Source: an uncultured Clostridia bacterium (GTDB taxonomy: Bacteria; Bacillota; Clostridia; Oscillospirales; Ruminococcaceae). Taken from it: a stretch of DNA of 64,000 nucleotides. The notes beneath the pieces are model-generated. The model had not been told where the DNA came from and did no database searches. It saw only the letters and a program-made list of their open reading frames with translations. A program made the translations under genes and the position numbers. Below, piece after piece: positions 47,182-57,390 of the stretch (within the stretch, counting starts at the first letter, position 1; every line of letters begins with the position of its first letter). The DNA lies in contig CALXBH010000079.1 of the NCBI GenBank assembly GCA_944386475.1, forward strand, positions 62,001 to 126,000. Direction: 5' to 3'.

Positions 47182-49977
47182 TTATTCGCCTTGTTTGATC
47201 ACAGATGCACAGCGTTTGCAAAGGGTAGGATGTTCCGCATCCTGCCCGACCGTTTCGCTGTAGCACCAGCAGCGCTCGCATTTTTCGCCGTCCGCAGAGG
47301 TGACTGTCACCGACAGATCCTCCCGGTCGCCAGTAAACTCGCCTTTCCCGTCTTTGACAACCTCCACCTGAGAGACGATGAACACCTGGGCAAGTTCCTC
47401 TTTGTGGGCGGCGGCAAAGTCGTAAAGCTCTCCGCCGCAGTACAGAGTCACCTTGGCTTCCAGGGAGGCGCGGATGGCTTTTTCCACCCGTTTTAACTCC
47501 AGCGCCTTCTGGACATCCTCCCGGATGCTGTAAATGGTATCCCATTTCTGGGCAAACGCCTCATCCGGCAGAACTTCCCGCGCCTTGGGCATCTGGTTAT
47601 AATAGACGCTTTCGCTGTCGTCCCCCGCTTCATGAGGCATACTCTTCCAGATCTCATCCGAGGTAAACGCCAGAATCGGCGCGATTAAGCGGGTTAAGCC
47701 GCTTAAAATCCGGTACATGGCCGTCTGGGCCGCCCGGCGCTGTACGCTGGTTTTCGGCTCGCAGTACAGGCGGTCTTTGATGATATCCAGATAGAAGTTG
47801 GACATATCCACCACGCAGAAGTTGCGGATAGCGTGGTAAACCACATGGAAATCAAAGGCGTTGTAGCCCTCTTCCGTTTTGCGGATTAAGTCGTCGAATT
47901 TATACAGAGCCCACCGGTCAAGCTCCAAAAGCTCGTCGTCGGAGACCTGGTCGGTATTGGGGTCAAAGCCGTTTAGGTTGCCCAGCATATACCGGGCGGT
48001 GTTGCGGATCTTGCGGTAACCCTCGGAAAGCTGTTTTAAGATATCCTTGGAGATCCGGATGTCCGCATGATAGTCGCTGGAAGCCACCCACAGCCGCAGG
48101 ATATCCGCGCCGTACTGCTGGATAATCTCCTCCGGCATGATGCCGTTTCCCAAGGACTTGGACATCTTTTTGCCTTCGCCGTCCACCACCCAGCCGTGGG
48201 TGCACACTGCGTCGTAGGGGGCTCTGCCCTTCCACGCCACCGAGGTAAGCAACGAGGACTGGAACCAGCCGCGGTATTGGTCGGCGCCTTCCAGATACAA
48301 GTCGGCAGGCCATTTTAATTCTGGACGCTCGCACAGTACCGCTGCATGGGACACACCGCTGTCAAACCAAACGTCCATGATGTCCATTTCTTTTGTAAAC
48401 TCGTGGCAGCCGCACTCGCACTTGACGCTGTCCGGCAGCACTTCGTTGATATCGCAGGTATACCAGGCGTCGGAGCCCTCTTTGCGGAACAGGTCGGAGA
48501 TCGCCTTGATGGTGTCGTCGTTGACGATGGGCTTGCCGCAGTCTTTGCAATAGACGATCGGGATGGGCACGCCCCAGGTGCGCTGGCGGGAAATGCACCA
48601 GTCGCTGCGGTCGCGGACCATGCCCTTGATGCGCTCTTCGCCCCACTCGGGGATCCACTTGACGTTTTTGATGGCTTCAATGGTCTCGTCCTTAAAGCCC
48701 TCCACCGAGCAGAACCACTGTTCGGTGGCACGGAACATCACCGGCTCTTTGCAGCGCCAGCAGTGGGGATACTGGTGGATGATCTTCTGGATGGCCAAAA
48801 GATTTCCCGTCTCCTCCAGCTTTTTGGCGATGGCCTTGTTGGCGTCATCGGTGAGCATCCCGCCGCACTCGCCGGCCAGCTCGTTTAAACGGCCCTCCGA
48901 ATCCACCGGCACCGGGATAGGAAGTTCTTTATAGTTTTTGCAGACCTCAAAGTCCTCAATACCATGGCCGGGAGCGGTGTGGACACAGCCGGTGCCGCTT
49001 TCCAGCGTTACATGGTCGCCCACGATCACCAAAGACTCCCGATCCAGGAAGGGATGGGCGGTCTTGATATACTCTAACTCTTTTCCGGTAAAGCTGCCCA
49101 CCGTCTCGTAGTCGGCAATGCCGGCGGCTTCCATGGTGGATTTTACTAACTCCGCCGCCATGACAAGATACTGCCCGCCGGTTTTCACCAGGGTGTACTC
49201 ATACACCGGGCCCAGACAGATGGCCACGTTGCCGGGCAGCGTCCAAGTGGTGGTGGTCCAGATCACAAAGTAGACGTCGGAGGGGTTGATCCCCATTCCG
49301 GAAAAGACGCCCTTGTCGTCAGTCACCTGGAATTTCACATAGATAGAATGGCAGGGATCCTCGGAATACTCGATCTCCGCCTCGGCCAGCGCAGTGGAGC
49401 ATTCGGGGCACCAATAAACCGGCTTTAAGCCCTTATAGATATAGCCCTGTTTGGCCATCTCCCCGAAGATCTCGATCTGCTTGGCTTCAAACTCCGGCTT
49501 CAGGGTCAAGTAAGGGTCGTCAAAATCCCCTAAAACCCCCAGGCGCTTAAACTCCTGCTTTTGGTTTTCCACATAGGTAAGCGCAAACTCCCGGCAGTGA
49601 CGGCGAAGCTCCACCGGGGAAACCTTCGCGTTTTTGTCGATCCCCACCTTTTTCATCGCTTTAAGCTCGATGGGAAGGCCGTGGGTATCCCAGCCGGGGA
49701 CATAGGGCGCCTGATAACCGGACATGTTTTTCTGTTTGACAATAATATCTTTTAACACCTTGTTGAGCGCGGTGCCCAGGTGGATGTCGCCGTTGGCATA
49801 GGGCGGTCCGTCGTGCAAAACGTATAAAGGCTTGCCCTTGTTTTTCTCCACCATTTTATAATAGGTTCTCTGCCGCTCCGATTCCTCCAGCATCTGAGGC
49901 TCCCGCTGGGGAAGGCCCGCCCGCATGGGAAAATCGGTCTCGGGAAGATTCAGTGTCTTGTTGTAATCCTGTGCCAT
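47182..49977 (-). CDS. ileS: isoleucyl-tRNA synthetase
   Basis: A 931-residue class Ia synthetase. It has the HIGH-type motif DGPPYANGDIHLGTALNK, the editing domain with GTGCVHTAPGHG, the KMSKS motif GKKMSKSLGN and a C-terminal zinc site CERCWCYSE..CKRC. This is the bacterial-type IleS with zinc ribbon. Only 51 bases separate it from divIVA and no T-box leader is present, so it is probably read from the division-gene operon. Confidence 0.97.
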   Translation of the reverse strand: MAQDYNKTLNLPETDFPMRAGLPQREPQMLEESERQRTYYKMVEKNKGKPLYVLHDGPPYANGDIHLGTALNKVLKDIIVKQKNMSGYQAPYVPGWDTHGLPIELKAMKKVGIDKNAKVSPVELRRHCREFALTYVENQKQEFKRLGVLGDFDDPYLTLKPEFEAKQIEIFGEMAKQGYIYKGLKPVYWCPECSTALAEAEIEYSEDPCHSIYVKFQVTDDKGVFSGMGINPSDVYFVIWTTTTWTLPGNVAICLGPVYEYTLVKTGGQYLVMAAELVKSTMEAAGIADYETVGSFTGKELEYIKTAHPFLDRESLVIVGDHVTLESGTGCVHTAPGHGIEDFEVCKNYKELPIPVPVDSEGRLNELAGECGGMLTDDANKAIAKKLEETGNLLAIQKIIHQYPHCWRCKEPVMFRATEQWFCSVEGFKDETIEAIKNVKWIPEWGEERIKGMVRDRSDWCISRQRTWGVPIPIVYCKDCGKPIVNDDTIKAISDLFRKEGSDAWYTCDINEVLPDSVKCECGCHEFTKEMDIMDVWFDSGVSHAAVLCERPELKWPADLYLEGADQYRGWFQSSLLTSVAWKGRAPYDAVCTHGWVVDGEGKKMSKSLGNGIMPEEIIQQYGADILRLWVASSDYHADIRISKDILKQLSEGYRKIRNTARYMLGNLNGFDPNTDQVSDDELLELDRWALYKFDDLIRKTEEGYNAFDFHVVYHAIRNFCVVDMSNFYLDIIKDRLYCEPKTSVQRRAAQTAMYRILSGLTRLIAPILAFTSDEIWKSMPHEAGDDSESVYYNQMPKAREVLPDEAFAQKWDTIYSIREDVQKALELKRVEKAIRASLEAKVTLYCGGELYDFAAAHKEELAQVFIVSQVEVVKDGKGEFTGDREDLSVTVTSADGEKCERCWCYSETVGQDAEHPTLCKRCASVIKQGE

Positions 49978-50028
49978 GTGTTAACTCTCCTCAAACAATG
50001 TGTTAAAAGCGCCTGGGCTGCGGAAGTT

Positions 50029-50721
50029 TTAGTCCCGCTTAAAATTCTTGCCGAATTTCAATTCGCCGAATTTGGACTCAAAGGTATTGTCTTTATCACC
50101 CTTGTGCGCCTCGATAGGATCTTTTACCGGGGAATTTGCAGGCTCCTCTTTTTTGGGGGCAGACTCTTTCTTTTCCTCCTGCGCCTTTTCCTCAGCCGCC
50201 GGTTTTTCCGGCTCCTTTTCCGCAGGAGCGGGCTTTTTATTATCCTCCACCTCGGGAAGGCTGGTAATCAGATCCAAATGGGATTTATAAATCGTCAGCA
50301 GTTTGGATTTGAAGTTGGAAACCTCTTTCTGCATCCGAATGAGATTTTTCTCTTCCTGCTCCACCTGCACCTTGACGTTGTTGACCGTCTGGTTAGCTTT
50401 GTTCTTCGCCTCGGTGAGAATCGCTTCCGCCTGTGCCTTGGACTGGGTCAAAAGCTCCTCCGCTTTCTGCTTGGCCTCCGCCACCACGTTTTGCCCCAGG
50501 CGCTGGGCGCCGATCAAGGCTTCCTTCATGCTGTCCTCATCCTTGCGGTATTCCTCGATCTTATCCGCCAGGACAGCCATTTTTTTCTCCATGACCTTCT
50601 TTTCGCCTTCTAAGCCCTCGATATAGGCGCAAATCTGCTCTAAAAACTGTTCGACCTCCTCCGGTTTATAGCCGAAGGCCGCTTTGTCAAATTTCTGATC
50701 CCGAATATCCTGCGTAGTCAC
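50029..50721 (-). CDS. divIVA: DivIVA-domain cell-division protein
   Basis: A 230-residue coiled-coil protein. The N-terminus DQKFDKAAFGYKPEEVEQFLEQI is the DivIVA membrane-binding part that senses curved membrane at poles and septa. A coiled coil covers about 30-155, and the C-terminal 70 residues are charged (EKEPEKPAAEEKAQ). It lies between ylmH and ileS, as in Bacillus. Confidence 0.92.
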   Translation of the reverse strand: MTTQDIRDQKFDKAAFGYKPEEVEQFLEQICAYIEGLEGEKKVMEKKMAVLADKIEEYRKDEDSMKEALIGAQRLGQNVVAEAKQKAEELLTQSKAQAEAILTEAKNKANQTVNNVKVQVEQEEKNLIRMQKEVSNFKSKLLTIYKSHLDLITSLPEVEDNKKPAPAEKEPEKPAAEEKAQEEKKESAPKKEEPANSPVKDPIEAHKGDKDNTFESKFGELKFGKNFKRD

Positions 50722-50732
50722 AGTAAAACCTC

Positions 50733-51500
50733 CTAAACATATTTTTGTACAATCAAATAAATCCGGTCTTTTTTGGTTGTGCGCATCTCACCGGTTATCA
50801 AAAACTTACCATATCCTCGTATGCGAAGGATGTCTTCCGGCGCAAGAGGGGCGCTCACACTCTGCTCCGCGGCGTAGTTGATGGTGACCTCGCCGGAGCG
50901 GATCAGCGCCTGGGCCTTTTCCCGGCTGAGGCCGGTCACCATAGCGGTCACCGCATCCAGCCGCAGGGAGGAAACCGTCCCCTCCACGGGAACAAGGGTT
51001 TTGCCCGGCGGAAGCTCTCCTATTATTCCCGGAAAAAGCTTTACGCCTACCCGGCCGATCTTTTTAAGTTCCGAAAACACCAGCGGCGCCGCCGCTTCTC
51101 CCAAAAACAGCACGCACCTGCCCGGCTCCGGCAGGATGTCTCCCACCATTTCCCGCTTGATTTTCAGGGCCATCAAAGAACCCAAAAAATCCCGGTGGGA
51201 AAGGGCATCTTCCCGGCGGAAGGTAACCGTCACCGGGGAGAGAGGAAACGCCTCTTCCGAAGGAGGGAGATAGTCGGGAAAAACGCCCAGCATCACCCGC
51301 TCGGCGTTTTCATAGCCACCGTAAAACAGATAAGGCTGTTCTTGCCGTTGGGCGTACATCTTAGCCAGATAGGCCTGGCGTTCGTCGAGAAAATGAGAAA
51401 ACTTTGCGATGTTCCGATTCCGGGAAACCGCAAAGATATCCTCGATTCTAGACAGGAACTCCCGGTCGCCTTCCGACGGCCTTGGCATGTCTTTTCCCAT
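50733..51500 (-). CDS. ylmH: YlmH-type S4 RNA-binding protein
   Basis: A 255-residue protein with an S4 domain near the C-terminus (about 180-245, RLDAVTAMVTGLSREKAQALI). YlmH-family proteins bind RNA or ribosomes, and some help rescue stalled large subunits. It is next to sepF and divIVA in the usual order ylmE-sepF-ylmH-divIVA (ylmG is missing here). Confidence 0.9.
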   Translation of the reverse strand: MGKDMPRPSEGDREFLSRIEDIFAVSRNRNIAKFSHFLDERQAYLAKMYAQRQEQPYLFYGGYENAERVMLGVFPDYLPPSEEAFPLSPVTVTFRREDALSHRDFLGSLMALKIKREMVGDILPEPGRCVLFLGEAAAPLVFSELKKIGRVGVKLFPGIIGELPPGKTLVPVEGTVSSLRLDAVTAMVTGLSREKAQALIRSGEVTINYAAEQSVSAPLAPEDILRIRGYGKFLITGEMRTTKKDRIYLIVQKYV

Positions 51501-51508
51501 CTTCGCTA

Positions 51509-51991
51509 TTAAAAATAGACGCCGTTGTTTTCCAGCTCATCTAACAGATCGCCCATAATGTCCACATTATAAGGCGTGATGATAAACGTGCTGTTGGCCA
51601 CCCGCTTAATCTGTCCGTTGTTGGCATAAGCCACACCGCTTAAAAAGTCCACCAGCCGGCGGGAGATCTCTTTATTGGTGGATTCCAGATTAAGGACCAC
51701 CGTCCGCTTGGCGTTTAAATGATCTGCCACCGAGCTTGCGTCTTCAAAGCGCTCCGGCTTTACCAGAACAACTTTAAGCTGGGTGGTCGCGTGGATGTTA
51801 ACCACTTTATTGCGCTTGTTGGCGCTGGTCATCTGCTCATTTCCATCGTAGTCATACGCCTGGTTGTCATCATCGTGTTTTTTAGTAATAATCGTATCCA
51901 TATCCTCATCCTGATTCATTTCGTCAGATTCTTCATAGTCTTCATCGTCGGCAGCGCCGATCATCACTTTGATCTTGTCCATGAAACTCAT
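51509..51991 (-). CDS. sepF: cell division protein SepF
   Basis: A 160-residue FtsZ-binding protein. An N-terminal amphipathic membrane anchor (MSFMDKIKVMIGA) is followed by an acidic linker and the SepF core (about 75-155: KPERFEDASSVADHLNAKR, LVDFLSGVAYANNGQI). It links the Z ring to the membrane. It starts nine bases after ylmE/yggS. Confidence 0.95.
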   Translation of the reverse strand: MSFMDKIKVMIGAADDEDYEESDEMNQDEDMDTIITKKHDDDNQAYDYDGNEQMTSANKRNKVVNIHATTQLKVVLVKPERFEDASSVADHLNAKRTVVLNLESTNKEISRRLVDFLSGVAYANNGQIKRVANSTFIITPYNVDIMGDLLDELENNGVYF

Positions 51992-52003
51992 CGCGCGTTC
52001 CTC

Positions 52004-52717
52004 CTAATAATTTCTGCGGCCGAACATCGCTGTGCCGATCCTGACGATCGTCGCACCGTATCGAACCGCGTCCTCATAATCCGAGGACATTCCCATGGAT
52101 AAAATATTCATAGTACTATTATCTCTGTTTTTTGCGGTAATGTCAACAAACAACTGCTGCATTTTCGCAAAAAATACCGTATTTTTTCCCGGCGGAGGAA
52201 TCGTCATCAGGCCGCGCAGCCTTAAATGGGAAAAGTCGGTTAATTTTTTTGTCATCTCCAGGCAGTGCTCCGGCATAATCCCGCTTTTGGTCTCTTCCTT
52301 CCCGATGTTGACCTCCAGCAAAACATCCATGGGCGCGTCCAAACGGGCGGCGTATTTATCCAGTTCTTTGGCGAGCTCCAGGGAGTCCAGAGACTCCACC
52401 ATCGATACTTTGTCATAGATCTGCCGCACCTTGTTGGTTTGCAGATGGCCGATAAAATGGATGTTTTCCCGGCCCAGCGTGTAGTGGGGAAACTTTTCCA
52501 AAAGCTCCTGAGCGCGGTTTTCGCCCAGCAGGGTGATCCCGCAGCCAATCGCCGCATTAACCGTCTCCCACGGCACCGTTTTGGTCACCGCCATCACGGT
52601 AATCTCCTCCGGGCTGCGGCCGCTCTGAGCTGCGGCGGTGCTGATATTTTCCCGGATGCGAAGGATGTTTTGACACACTTCCGCTGCGGAAAGGCTATTT
52701 GATCTGTTTTCCGTCAT
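52004..52717 (-). CDS. PLP homeostasis protein YggS/YlmE
   Basis: A 237-residue alanine-racemase-fold protein that binds PLP and buffers its supply. The PLP lysine is in TVMAVTKTVPWE, and HFIGHLQTNK and GLMTIPPPG are typical. It overlaps the 3' end of the HlyD-like gene by 23 bases and precedes sepF, as in Bacillus ylmE-ylmF. Confidence 0.94.
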   Translation of the reverse strand: MTENRSNSLSAAEVCQNILRIRENISTAAAQSGRSPEEITVMAVTKTVPWETVNAAIGCGITLLGENRAQELLEKFPHYTLGRENIHFIGHLQTNKVRQIYDKVSMVESLDSLELAKELDKYAARLDAPMDVLLEVNIGKEETKSGIMPEHCLEMTKKLTDFSHLRLRGLMTIPPPGKNTVFFAKMQQLFVDITAKNRDNSTMNILSMGMSSDYEDAVRYGATIVRIGTAMFGRRNY

Positions 52718-53912
52718 ATAAATCCTTCCCCTTTACCACCACATCGTCATACAGCTCCAGATAATCGCTGTCCTCAGGATGCTGCTCGCTTAAAATATAG
52801 TCTTCGGTTTCGTAAATGATGTCCACCTGTTTAAACTGGAGCTCTCCTCCGAAAACCCGGTAAACGCCCTTTACCCCGTCGACGATATGCAGCGCGTCCT
52901 TGGTGACCTTCAGGCCACGGTTGTTTTCAAAGCTCACCTGCGCTTTGTCCACCCGAAGGGTGGACAGCCCCTCGTTTATCTCGGTTCCTTTAAAAAGCAC
53001 CAGCGCCTGTTCGCTGTCACCTTCGGTAATCACCTGCTGGATGGTAGCTTTTATGCCGGTATCCGCCAGAGTGGAAAAAGCCAGGGAAACAGTGGCCCCT
53101 TCCCGGTATTTTAATGTGTCGTTCGCGTCAATCACCGCCGCAAACGTCCATTCATGGCTGGTGATGATCTTGCCGATCACCTGGTCGTTTTTCTCCACAG
53201 GCTGCGCGATCAGTTCCTGCACCTGCTGGATGGTGGGGGGCTCGCCGTCTTTAAGCACCGCCGTCGTCTCAAAGCCGTCCACCTCGTCCACAAAGTAGCC
53301 GGAAACCGGCGTGGTCACCGATTGGGGGTTAGAGGAGCCTTGGCTTTCCAACTGCTTTTTTTCCTCGTTCAGTGTGTTAATCCGCTCCGAAAAATCTTTT
53401 TCCTGCCCAATGATAATCTGCCGTTTATTGAGGGAGGTCATCATATCATATTTAATATCGTCCAGATTGTTTAAGGAATGGCTGTCCACCGCCGCCAAAA
53501 GCTCCAGATAATTTTCATTGATCTGCTTGTTTAAAGCCTCGGTCTGGTTGGCGCCGGCGCTGGCCTGGTCCTGACACTCTTCCAGCATGGCAATTTCTTC
53601 GTCGATCTGTTTAATCCGGTACTGGTTTGTCACATCCTGTTCCCGCTCATAAATCTTGGCGATCTCGGAGTTCTTCGCCACCTTGGAGCCATTGGTGTAA
53701 TAACAGCTGACTACACCGTTTTTGGGGGTGTCCAATACCTGCTCTTCCCGAAACATGACCCCCTGCACCGTTTCCGCATCAGCGACAACGCTTTCAAACA
53801 CCGTTTCCGTCTTATAGGGGGAATAAAAATACTGATACACCTGGTATCCCACATATGCGAGGATAAACAACGCCATAATCCCGGAAATAACCTTGGCTAA
53901 TACCGAATTCAT
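52695..53912 (-). CDS. HlyD-like membrane-fusion/adaptor protein
   Basis: A 405-residue protein with one N-terminal helix (about 8-28), a long helical hairpin (about 95-195) and flanking beta-barrel/lipoyl parts (GVVSCYYTNGSKVAKNSEIA, TTPVSGYFVDEVDG). This is the periplasmic adaptor fold, used in Gram-positives at the wall side. No transporter is adjacent; its constant place by the sepF cluster in Clostridia suggests a part in division or envelope, but that is inference. Confidence 0.82.
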   Translation of the reverse strand: MNSVLAKVISGIMALFILAYVGYQVYQYFYSPYKTETVFESVVADAETVQGVMFREEQVLDTPKNGVVSCYYTNGSKVAKNSEIAKIYEREQDVTNQYRIKQIDEEIAMLEECQDQASAGANQTEALNKQINENYLELLAAVDSHSLNNLDDIKYDMMTSLNKRQIIIGQEKDFSERINTLNEEKKQLESQGSSNPQSVTTPVSGYFVDEVDGFETTAVLKDGEPPTIQQVQELIAQPVEKNDQVIGKIITSHEWTFAAVIDANDTLKYREGATVSLAFSTLADTGIKATIQQVITEGDSEQALVLFKGTEINEGLSTLRVDKAQVSFENNRGLKVTKDALHIVDGVKGVYRVFGGELQFKQVDIIYETEDYILSEQHPEDSDYLELYDDVVVKGKDLYDGKQIK

Positions 53913-53969
53913 TTAGGCTTGTCCTCCTTTGCCGAGCGGGATACCTGGAATCTTTTAAAAATGCGGTGT

Positions 53970-54230
53970 TTACTCTGCGTTGTCAGAAAACTCCGACAGA
54001 CGGTCGGAAGCCTCTAAAATCGCAATGGGGCGCACCGGAATAATGGTGGAAATCGCATGTTTGTAAACCACATTCTGTTTGCCGTCGCAGTCAAGAATCA
54101 CCGTATAGTTGTCAAAGCCCCGCACCATTCCTTTGAACTGGAACCCGTTGGTCAGATAAATGGTGACGGAAATTCTTTCTTTCCGCGCCTGATTCAAAAA
54201 GACATCCTGCAGATTCATGTTGTTTTTCAT
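53970..54230 (-). CDS. hfq: RNA chaperone Hfq
   Basis: An 86-residue Sm-like protein with Sm1 ([19 protein letters not shown]) and Sm2 ([10 protein letters not shown]) motifs; QDxFLN and FKG are present. It helps small RNAs pair with messages. The start at 54230 has TGGAGG 8 bases upstream; the in-frame start at 54245 would overlap it. The gene follows miaA as in many bacteria. A candidate small RNA lies at 62156-62300. Confidence 0.96.
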   Translation of the reverse strand: MKNNMNLQDVFLNQARKERISVTIYLTNGFQFKGMVRGFDNYTVILDCDGKQNVVYKHAISTIIPVRPIAILEASDRLSEFSDNAE

Positions 54231-54315
54231 TGTGACAGCCTCCATTTTTATAAATTTTTATTTTGCCAACCCTGATTCCGCCCTATAATTTCGCATACAT
54301 TAGCTTATTAGATAT

Positions 54316-54324
54316 ATTATATCA
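54316..54324 (-). promoter_or_regulatory. extended -10 promoter ahead of hfq
   Basis: On the minus strand TGATATAAT, with TATAAT at 54316-54321, sits at the miaA stop. hfq starts 86 bases downstream. Confidence 0.5.
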
Positions 54325-55272
54325 TAGAATGCCGCTGGATTCCACGATTTTTTTTGCCTTTTGAACCGCTTCTTCAAAATTTTCGCACTCGTCCGGATAG
54401 ATCCACCGGATTCGCTCGTCCCGGCGGAACCAGGTGAGCTGCCTTTTGGCGTAGCGGCGGCTCTCCTGCTTGAGGGTGTCAAGCGCGTGGGCAAGGCTTA
54501 TCTGTCCCTCAAAATATCCTTCCAGCTCCTTATAGCCGATAGCCTGATAGGCGGTTTTTAAATCCTTTTGGGCGCAGATTTTCCGGGCTTCCTCCAAAAG
54601 GCCTGATTCCACCATACGATCCACACGGCGGTTGATCCGTTCGTACAAAACCTCCCTGTCCCGGTAATTAAGCCCGATCATGCAGGCGCGGTAAGGGGAC
54701 GGCGCAAGGCGGCTGTTTTTTTGATGCTCGGTCATGGTAATACCGGTCTTTAAATAGATCTCCAGCGCCCGGATCACCCGGATTTTGTTGTTGGGATGAA
54801 GTTTTTCGGCGTATTCCGGATCCACCTGGGCCAGTTCTCTCAGCAGAACCTCAGCCCCCTCTTCCTTTGCCCGGCGTTCCAGCTCCCGGCGGAGGCCGTC
54901 CTCTTTATCCTCTTCGGAAAACCGGATGCCGTCCACCACCGCCTGGATATAAAGCCCGGTCCCCCCCGCCAGGATGGGGAGCTTTTGCCGGCTGACAATC
55001 TCCCGGATGGTTTGGTTGGCGATCCCGGCATAATCCGCCACCGAAAAAGGCTGCTGGGGCTTTAAAATACCGATCAGGTGATGGGGGATTCCCTGCATTT
55101 CCTCCAAGGTGGGCTTGGCGGTGGCGATATCCATCCCTTCATAAAGCTGCATGGAATCCGCCGAGACCACCTCGCCGTCAAAGGCTTTTGCCAATTCCAC
55201 CGCCAGGGCGGTCTTTCCCGAGGCCGTCGGTCCCGTGATGACCAGCAGAGGGATTTTTGAAGCAAGCTCCAC
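54322..55272 (-). CDS. miaA: tRNA dimethylallyltransferase
   Basis: Adds a dimethylallyl group to adenine 37 of tRNAs that read U-starting codons. The 316-residue protein has the P-loop VITGPTASGKTAL, DSMQLYEGMDIATAKP, ILAGGTGLYIQAV and the C-terminal QLTWFRRD. The start is GTG 55272. MiaB, coded seven kilobases upstream, adds the methylthio group to the same base. Confidence 0.96.
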   Translation of the reverse strand: MELASKIPLLVITGPTASGKTALAVELAKAFDGEVVSADSMQLYEGMDIATAKPTLEEMQGIPHHLIGILKPQQPFSVADYAGIANQTIREIVSRQKLPILAGGTGLYIQAVVDGIRFSEEDKEDGLRRELERRAKEEGAEVLLRELAQVDPEYAEKLHPNNKIRVIRALEIYLKTGITMTEHQKNSRLAPSPYRACMIGLNYRDREVLYERINRRVDRMVESGLLEEARKICAQKDLKTAYQAIGYKELEGYFEGQISLAHALDTLKQESRRYAKRQLTWFRRDERIRWIYPDECENFEEAVQKAKKIVESSGIL

Positions 55273-55302
55273 TTTGTGTTTCGTTCCTTTCTTCTGGCCG
55301 GA

Positions 55303-57330
55303 TTATTGCTGACGGCCGAATTTTTTCTCAATCTCCCGCCGGGACATGGAAATCACCACCGGACGGCCGTGGGGGCAATACCGGATATCGTGGTTTACAT
55401 AGACCTCCCGGGCCAGCCTCTCCAGCTCCGCGGGGTCGTTATCGTCATGGGCCTTGATCGCCGCCTTGCAGGCCACCGAGTGATACAGATCCTCCAGCAC
55501 CTGGGGGCCCGCTTCCTTTTTCATACTGCGGATGTTCCCGGCGATCTCCCCCACCAGCTGGGGGATGTCCGCCTGATCTAAAATCACCGGTACCTCCCGC
55601 ACCAGCACGGCGGTGTTTCCAAAGTCCTCGATGGAAAAGCCAAGCTTTTCGGTGATCTCTTTATTGTCCAAAAGCGCCGCATGCTCCTCCTTGGAGAGGG
55701 TCACTACCGAGGGAGATAACAGCACCTGGCGGTCCAGATCGGCGGCGCCGCTTTTTAACTGCTCAAAGATGATTCGCTCATGAGCGGCGTGCTTGTCGAT
55801 CATGGCAAATTCCCCGTCCGCTTCCAGCAGGATATAGGTGCCAAAAAGCTCCCCGATCATCCGCAGGGCGGGGCCGGGGCCGGCCTCCGGCTGGATTTCC
55901 GGTTCCCCGTCAGTCACAGGGGCAGCCGGCGTATTAGCCATCTGAGGCTCCTCCTCCGGCATTTCGGGGGAAGGAGCAGCTTTTGCAGGCTCCTGAGGGC
56001 GGATATAGCGAAATTCCGGTTCCTCTTTCTCCGGCTCGGTCACCGGGGAGTAAAGGGGCTTCCCGCCGTCGGCGATCCGGCCTGCGGGAATGCTTTTGCC
56101 GGGAACAGCTCCCCCAGAGGGAACTGCGCCGCCGGACGGGGCCGCTTTGCTTTGCGAAATCATCCCGCCAGCCGGAGCGGCTTTGCTTTCAGACGCCCCG
56201 TGGCGGATGGAAAATCCGAAGGGAGCGGCAGGCGGCGCTTTTTGCTCTAAGGGCAGCTGCTCCCCCTTGGCGGGGGTAAAAGCCGCCGGTTTTGAGACGG
56301 TTGACGAGGCGGAGGACTCCTCCTTTTTCTCTCCAAAGCTGTCGTACCGGGACAAAGCGCTTTTGATAGCGAAATACACCCCGTCGAAAACCATTTTTTC
56401 ATTCACAAACCGCACCTCAATCTTCGCCGGGTGGACGTTGACATCCACCTGGGAAAGGGGCAGAGTCAGGTTGAGCACGCAGGCGGGGAACTTCCCCACC
56501 ATAATGGAGTTTTTATAGGCTTCCTCCATGGCGATGCCCGCCGTGCGGGTCTTGACATAGCGCCCGTTAATAAAAAAGTGCTGCATGGAGCGGTTGGCCC
56601 GGCTCTTCATGGGGATGGAGGCATAGCCTTTCACCTTGACGCCGTTGAGCTCATAGTCCACCGGCATCATCCCGGCGGCAAACTCCCGCCCCAAAACCGC
56701 GTAAATGGCGTTTAACAGGTCCCCGTCCCCCGGGGAGTGCATCTCCTGCTTCCCCTCCCGGATCATCTTAAAGGACACATCCGGGCGGCTCAGCGCTACC
56801 TTATCCACGATGGAGGCGATGGCATTGGCCTCCGACACGTCCTTTTTCATAAATTTAAGCCGGGCGGGGACGTTATAAAACAGATCCCGCACCATCACCG
56901 TGGTGCCGTCGGGGCAGCCGGCTTCCTCGCAGCCGGTGATCTCACCGCCCTCTACCGTAACCCGGGTGCCGAAGTCATCTTCCGGACGCTTGGTCAAAAG
57001 TTCCACCCTGGCCACCGCGCAGATAGAGGCCAGCGCCTCCCCCCGGAAGCCCAGCGTCCCGATTTGGGACAGATCCTCTTCGGTACGGACCTTGCTGGTG
57101 GCGTGGCGCAAAAACGCCACGGAGGCGTCCTCCCTAGCGATCCCGCAGCCGTTGTCGGTCACCCGAATATAGCGGACGCCGCCGTTTTTAATCTCCACCG
57201 TGACGGCGGTCGCCCCCGCGTCCACCGCATTCTCCAAAAGCTCCTTGACAATGGAGGCCGGGCGCTCGATCACCTCACCGGCGGCAATAAGCTCCGACAC
57301 CTGTTTATCCAATACCTGAATATGGGGCAT
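55303..57330 (-). CDS. mutL: DNA mismatch repair protein MutL
   Basis: A 675-residue protein. The N-terminal GHKL ATPase has ELLENAVDAGAT, DNGCGI and GFRGEAL. A proline-rich linker (about 340-480) with PSGGAV repeats is followed by the C-terminal nicking endonuclease domain with MIDKHAAHERIIFEQ; DQHA is changed to DKHA. The end has a CPHGRP motif that binds metal. GAGGTGA stands before ATG 57330; the frame to 57405 is not supported. Confidence 0.96.
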   Translation of the reverse strand: MPHIQVLDKQVSELIAAGEVIERPASIVKELLENAVDAGATAVTVEIKNGGVRYIRVTDNGCGIAREDASVAFLRHATSKVRTEEDLSQIGTLGFRGEALASICAVARVELLTKRPEDDFGTRVTVEGGEITGCEEAGCPDGTTVMVRDLFYNVPARLKFMKKDVSEANAIASIVDKVALSRPDVSFKMIREGKQEMHSPGDGDLLNAIYAVLGREFAAGMMPVDYELNGVKVKGYASIPMKSRANRSMQHFFINGRYVKTRTAGIAMEEAYKNSIMVGKFPACVLNLTLPLSQVDVNVHPAKIEVRFVNEKMVFDGVYFAIKSALSRYDSFGEKKEESSASSTVSKPAAFTPAKGEQLPLEQKAPPAAPFGFSIRHGASESKAAPAGGMISQSKAAPSGGAVPSGGAVPGKSIPAGRIADGGKPLYSPVTEPEKEEPEFRYIRPQEPAKAAPSPEMPEEEPQMANTPAAPVTDGEPEIQPEAGPGPALRMIGELFGTYILLEADGEFAMIDKHAAHERIIFEQLKSGAADLDRQVLLSPSVVTLSKEEHAALLDNKEITEKLGFSIEDFGNTAVLVREVPVILDQADIPQLVGEIAGNIRSMKKEAGPQVLEDLYHSVACKAAIKAHDDNDPAELERLAREVYVNHDIRYCPHGRPVVISMSRREIEKKFGRQQ

Positions 57331-57390
57331 TCTTTTTTCACCTCGCTTAAAATTCCTATCCGCATAAGCTGCAACAAACAAGTTTTTTGG

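Noticed and set aside
49978-50028. T-box leader before ileS
   Set aside because: The gap to divIVA is 51 bases, far too short for a T-box, and no T-box sequence is seen.
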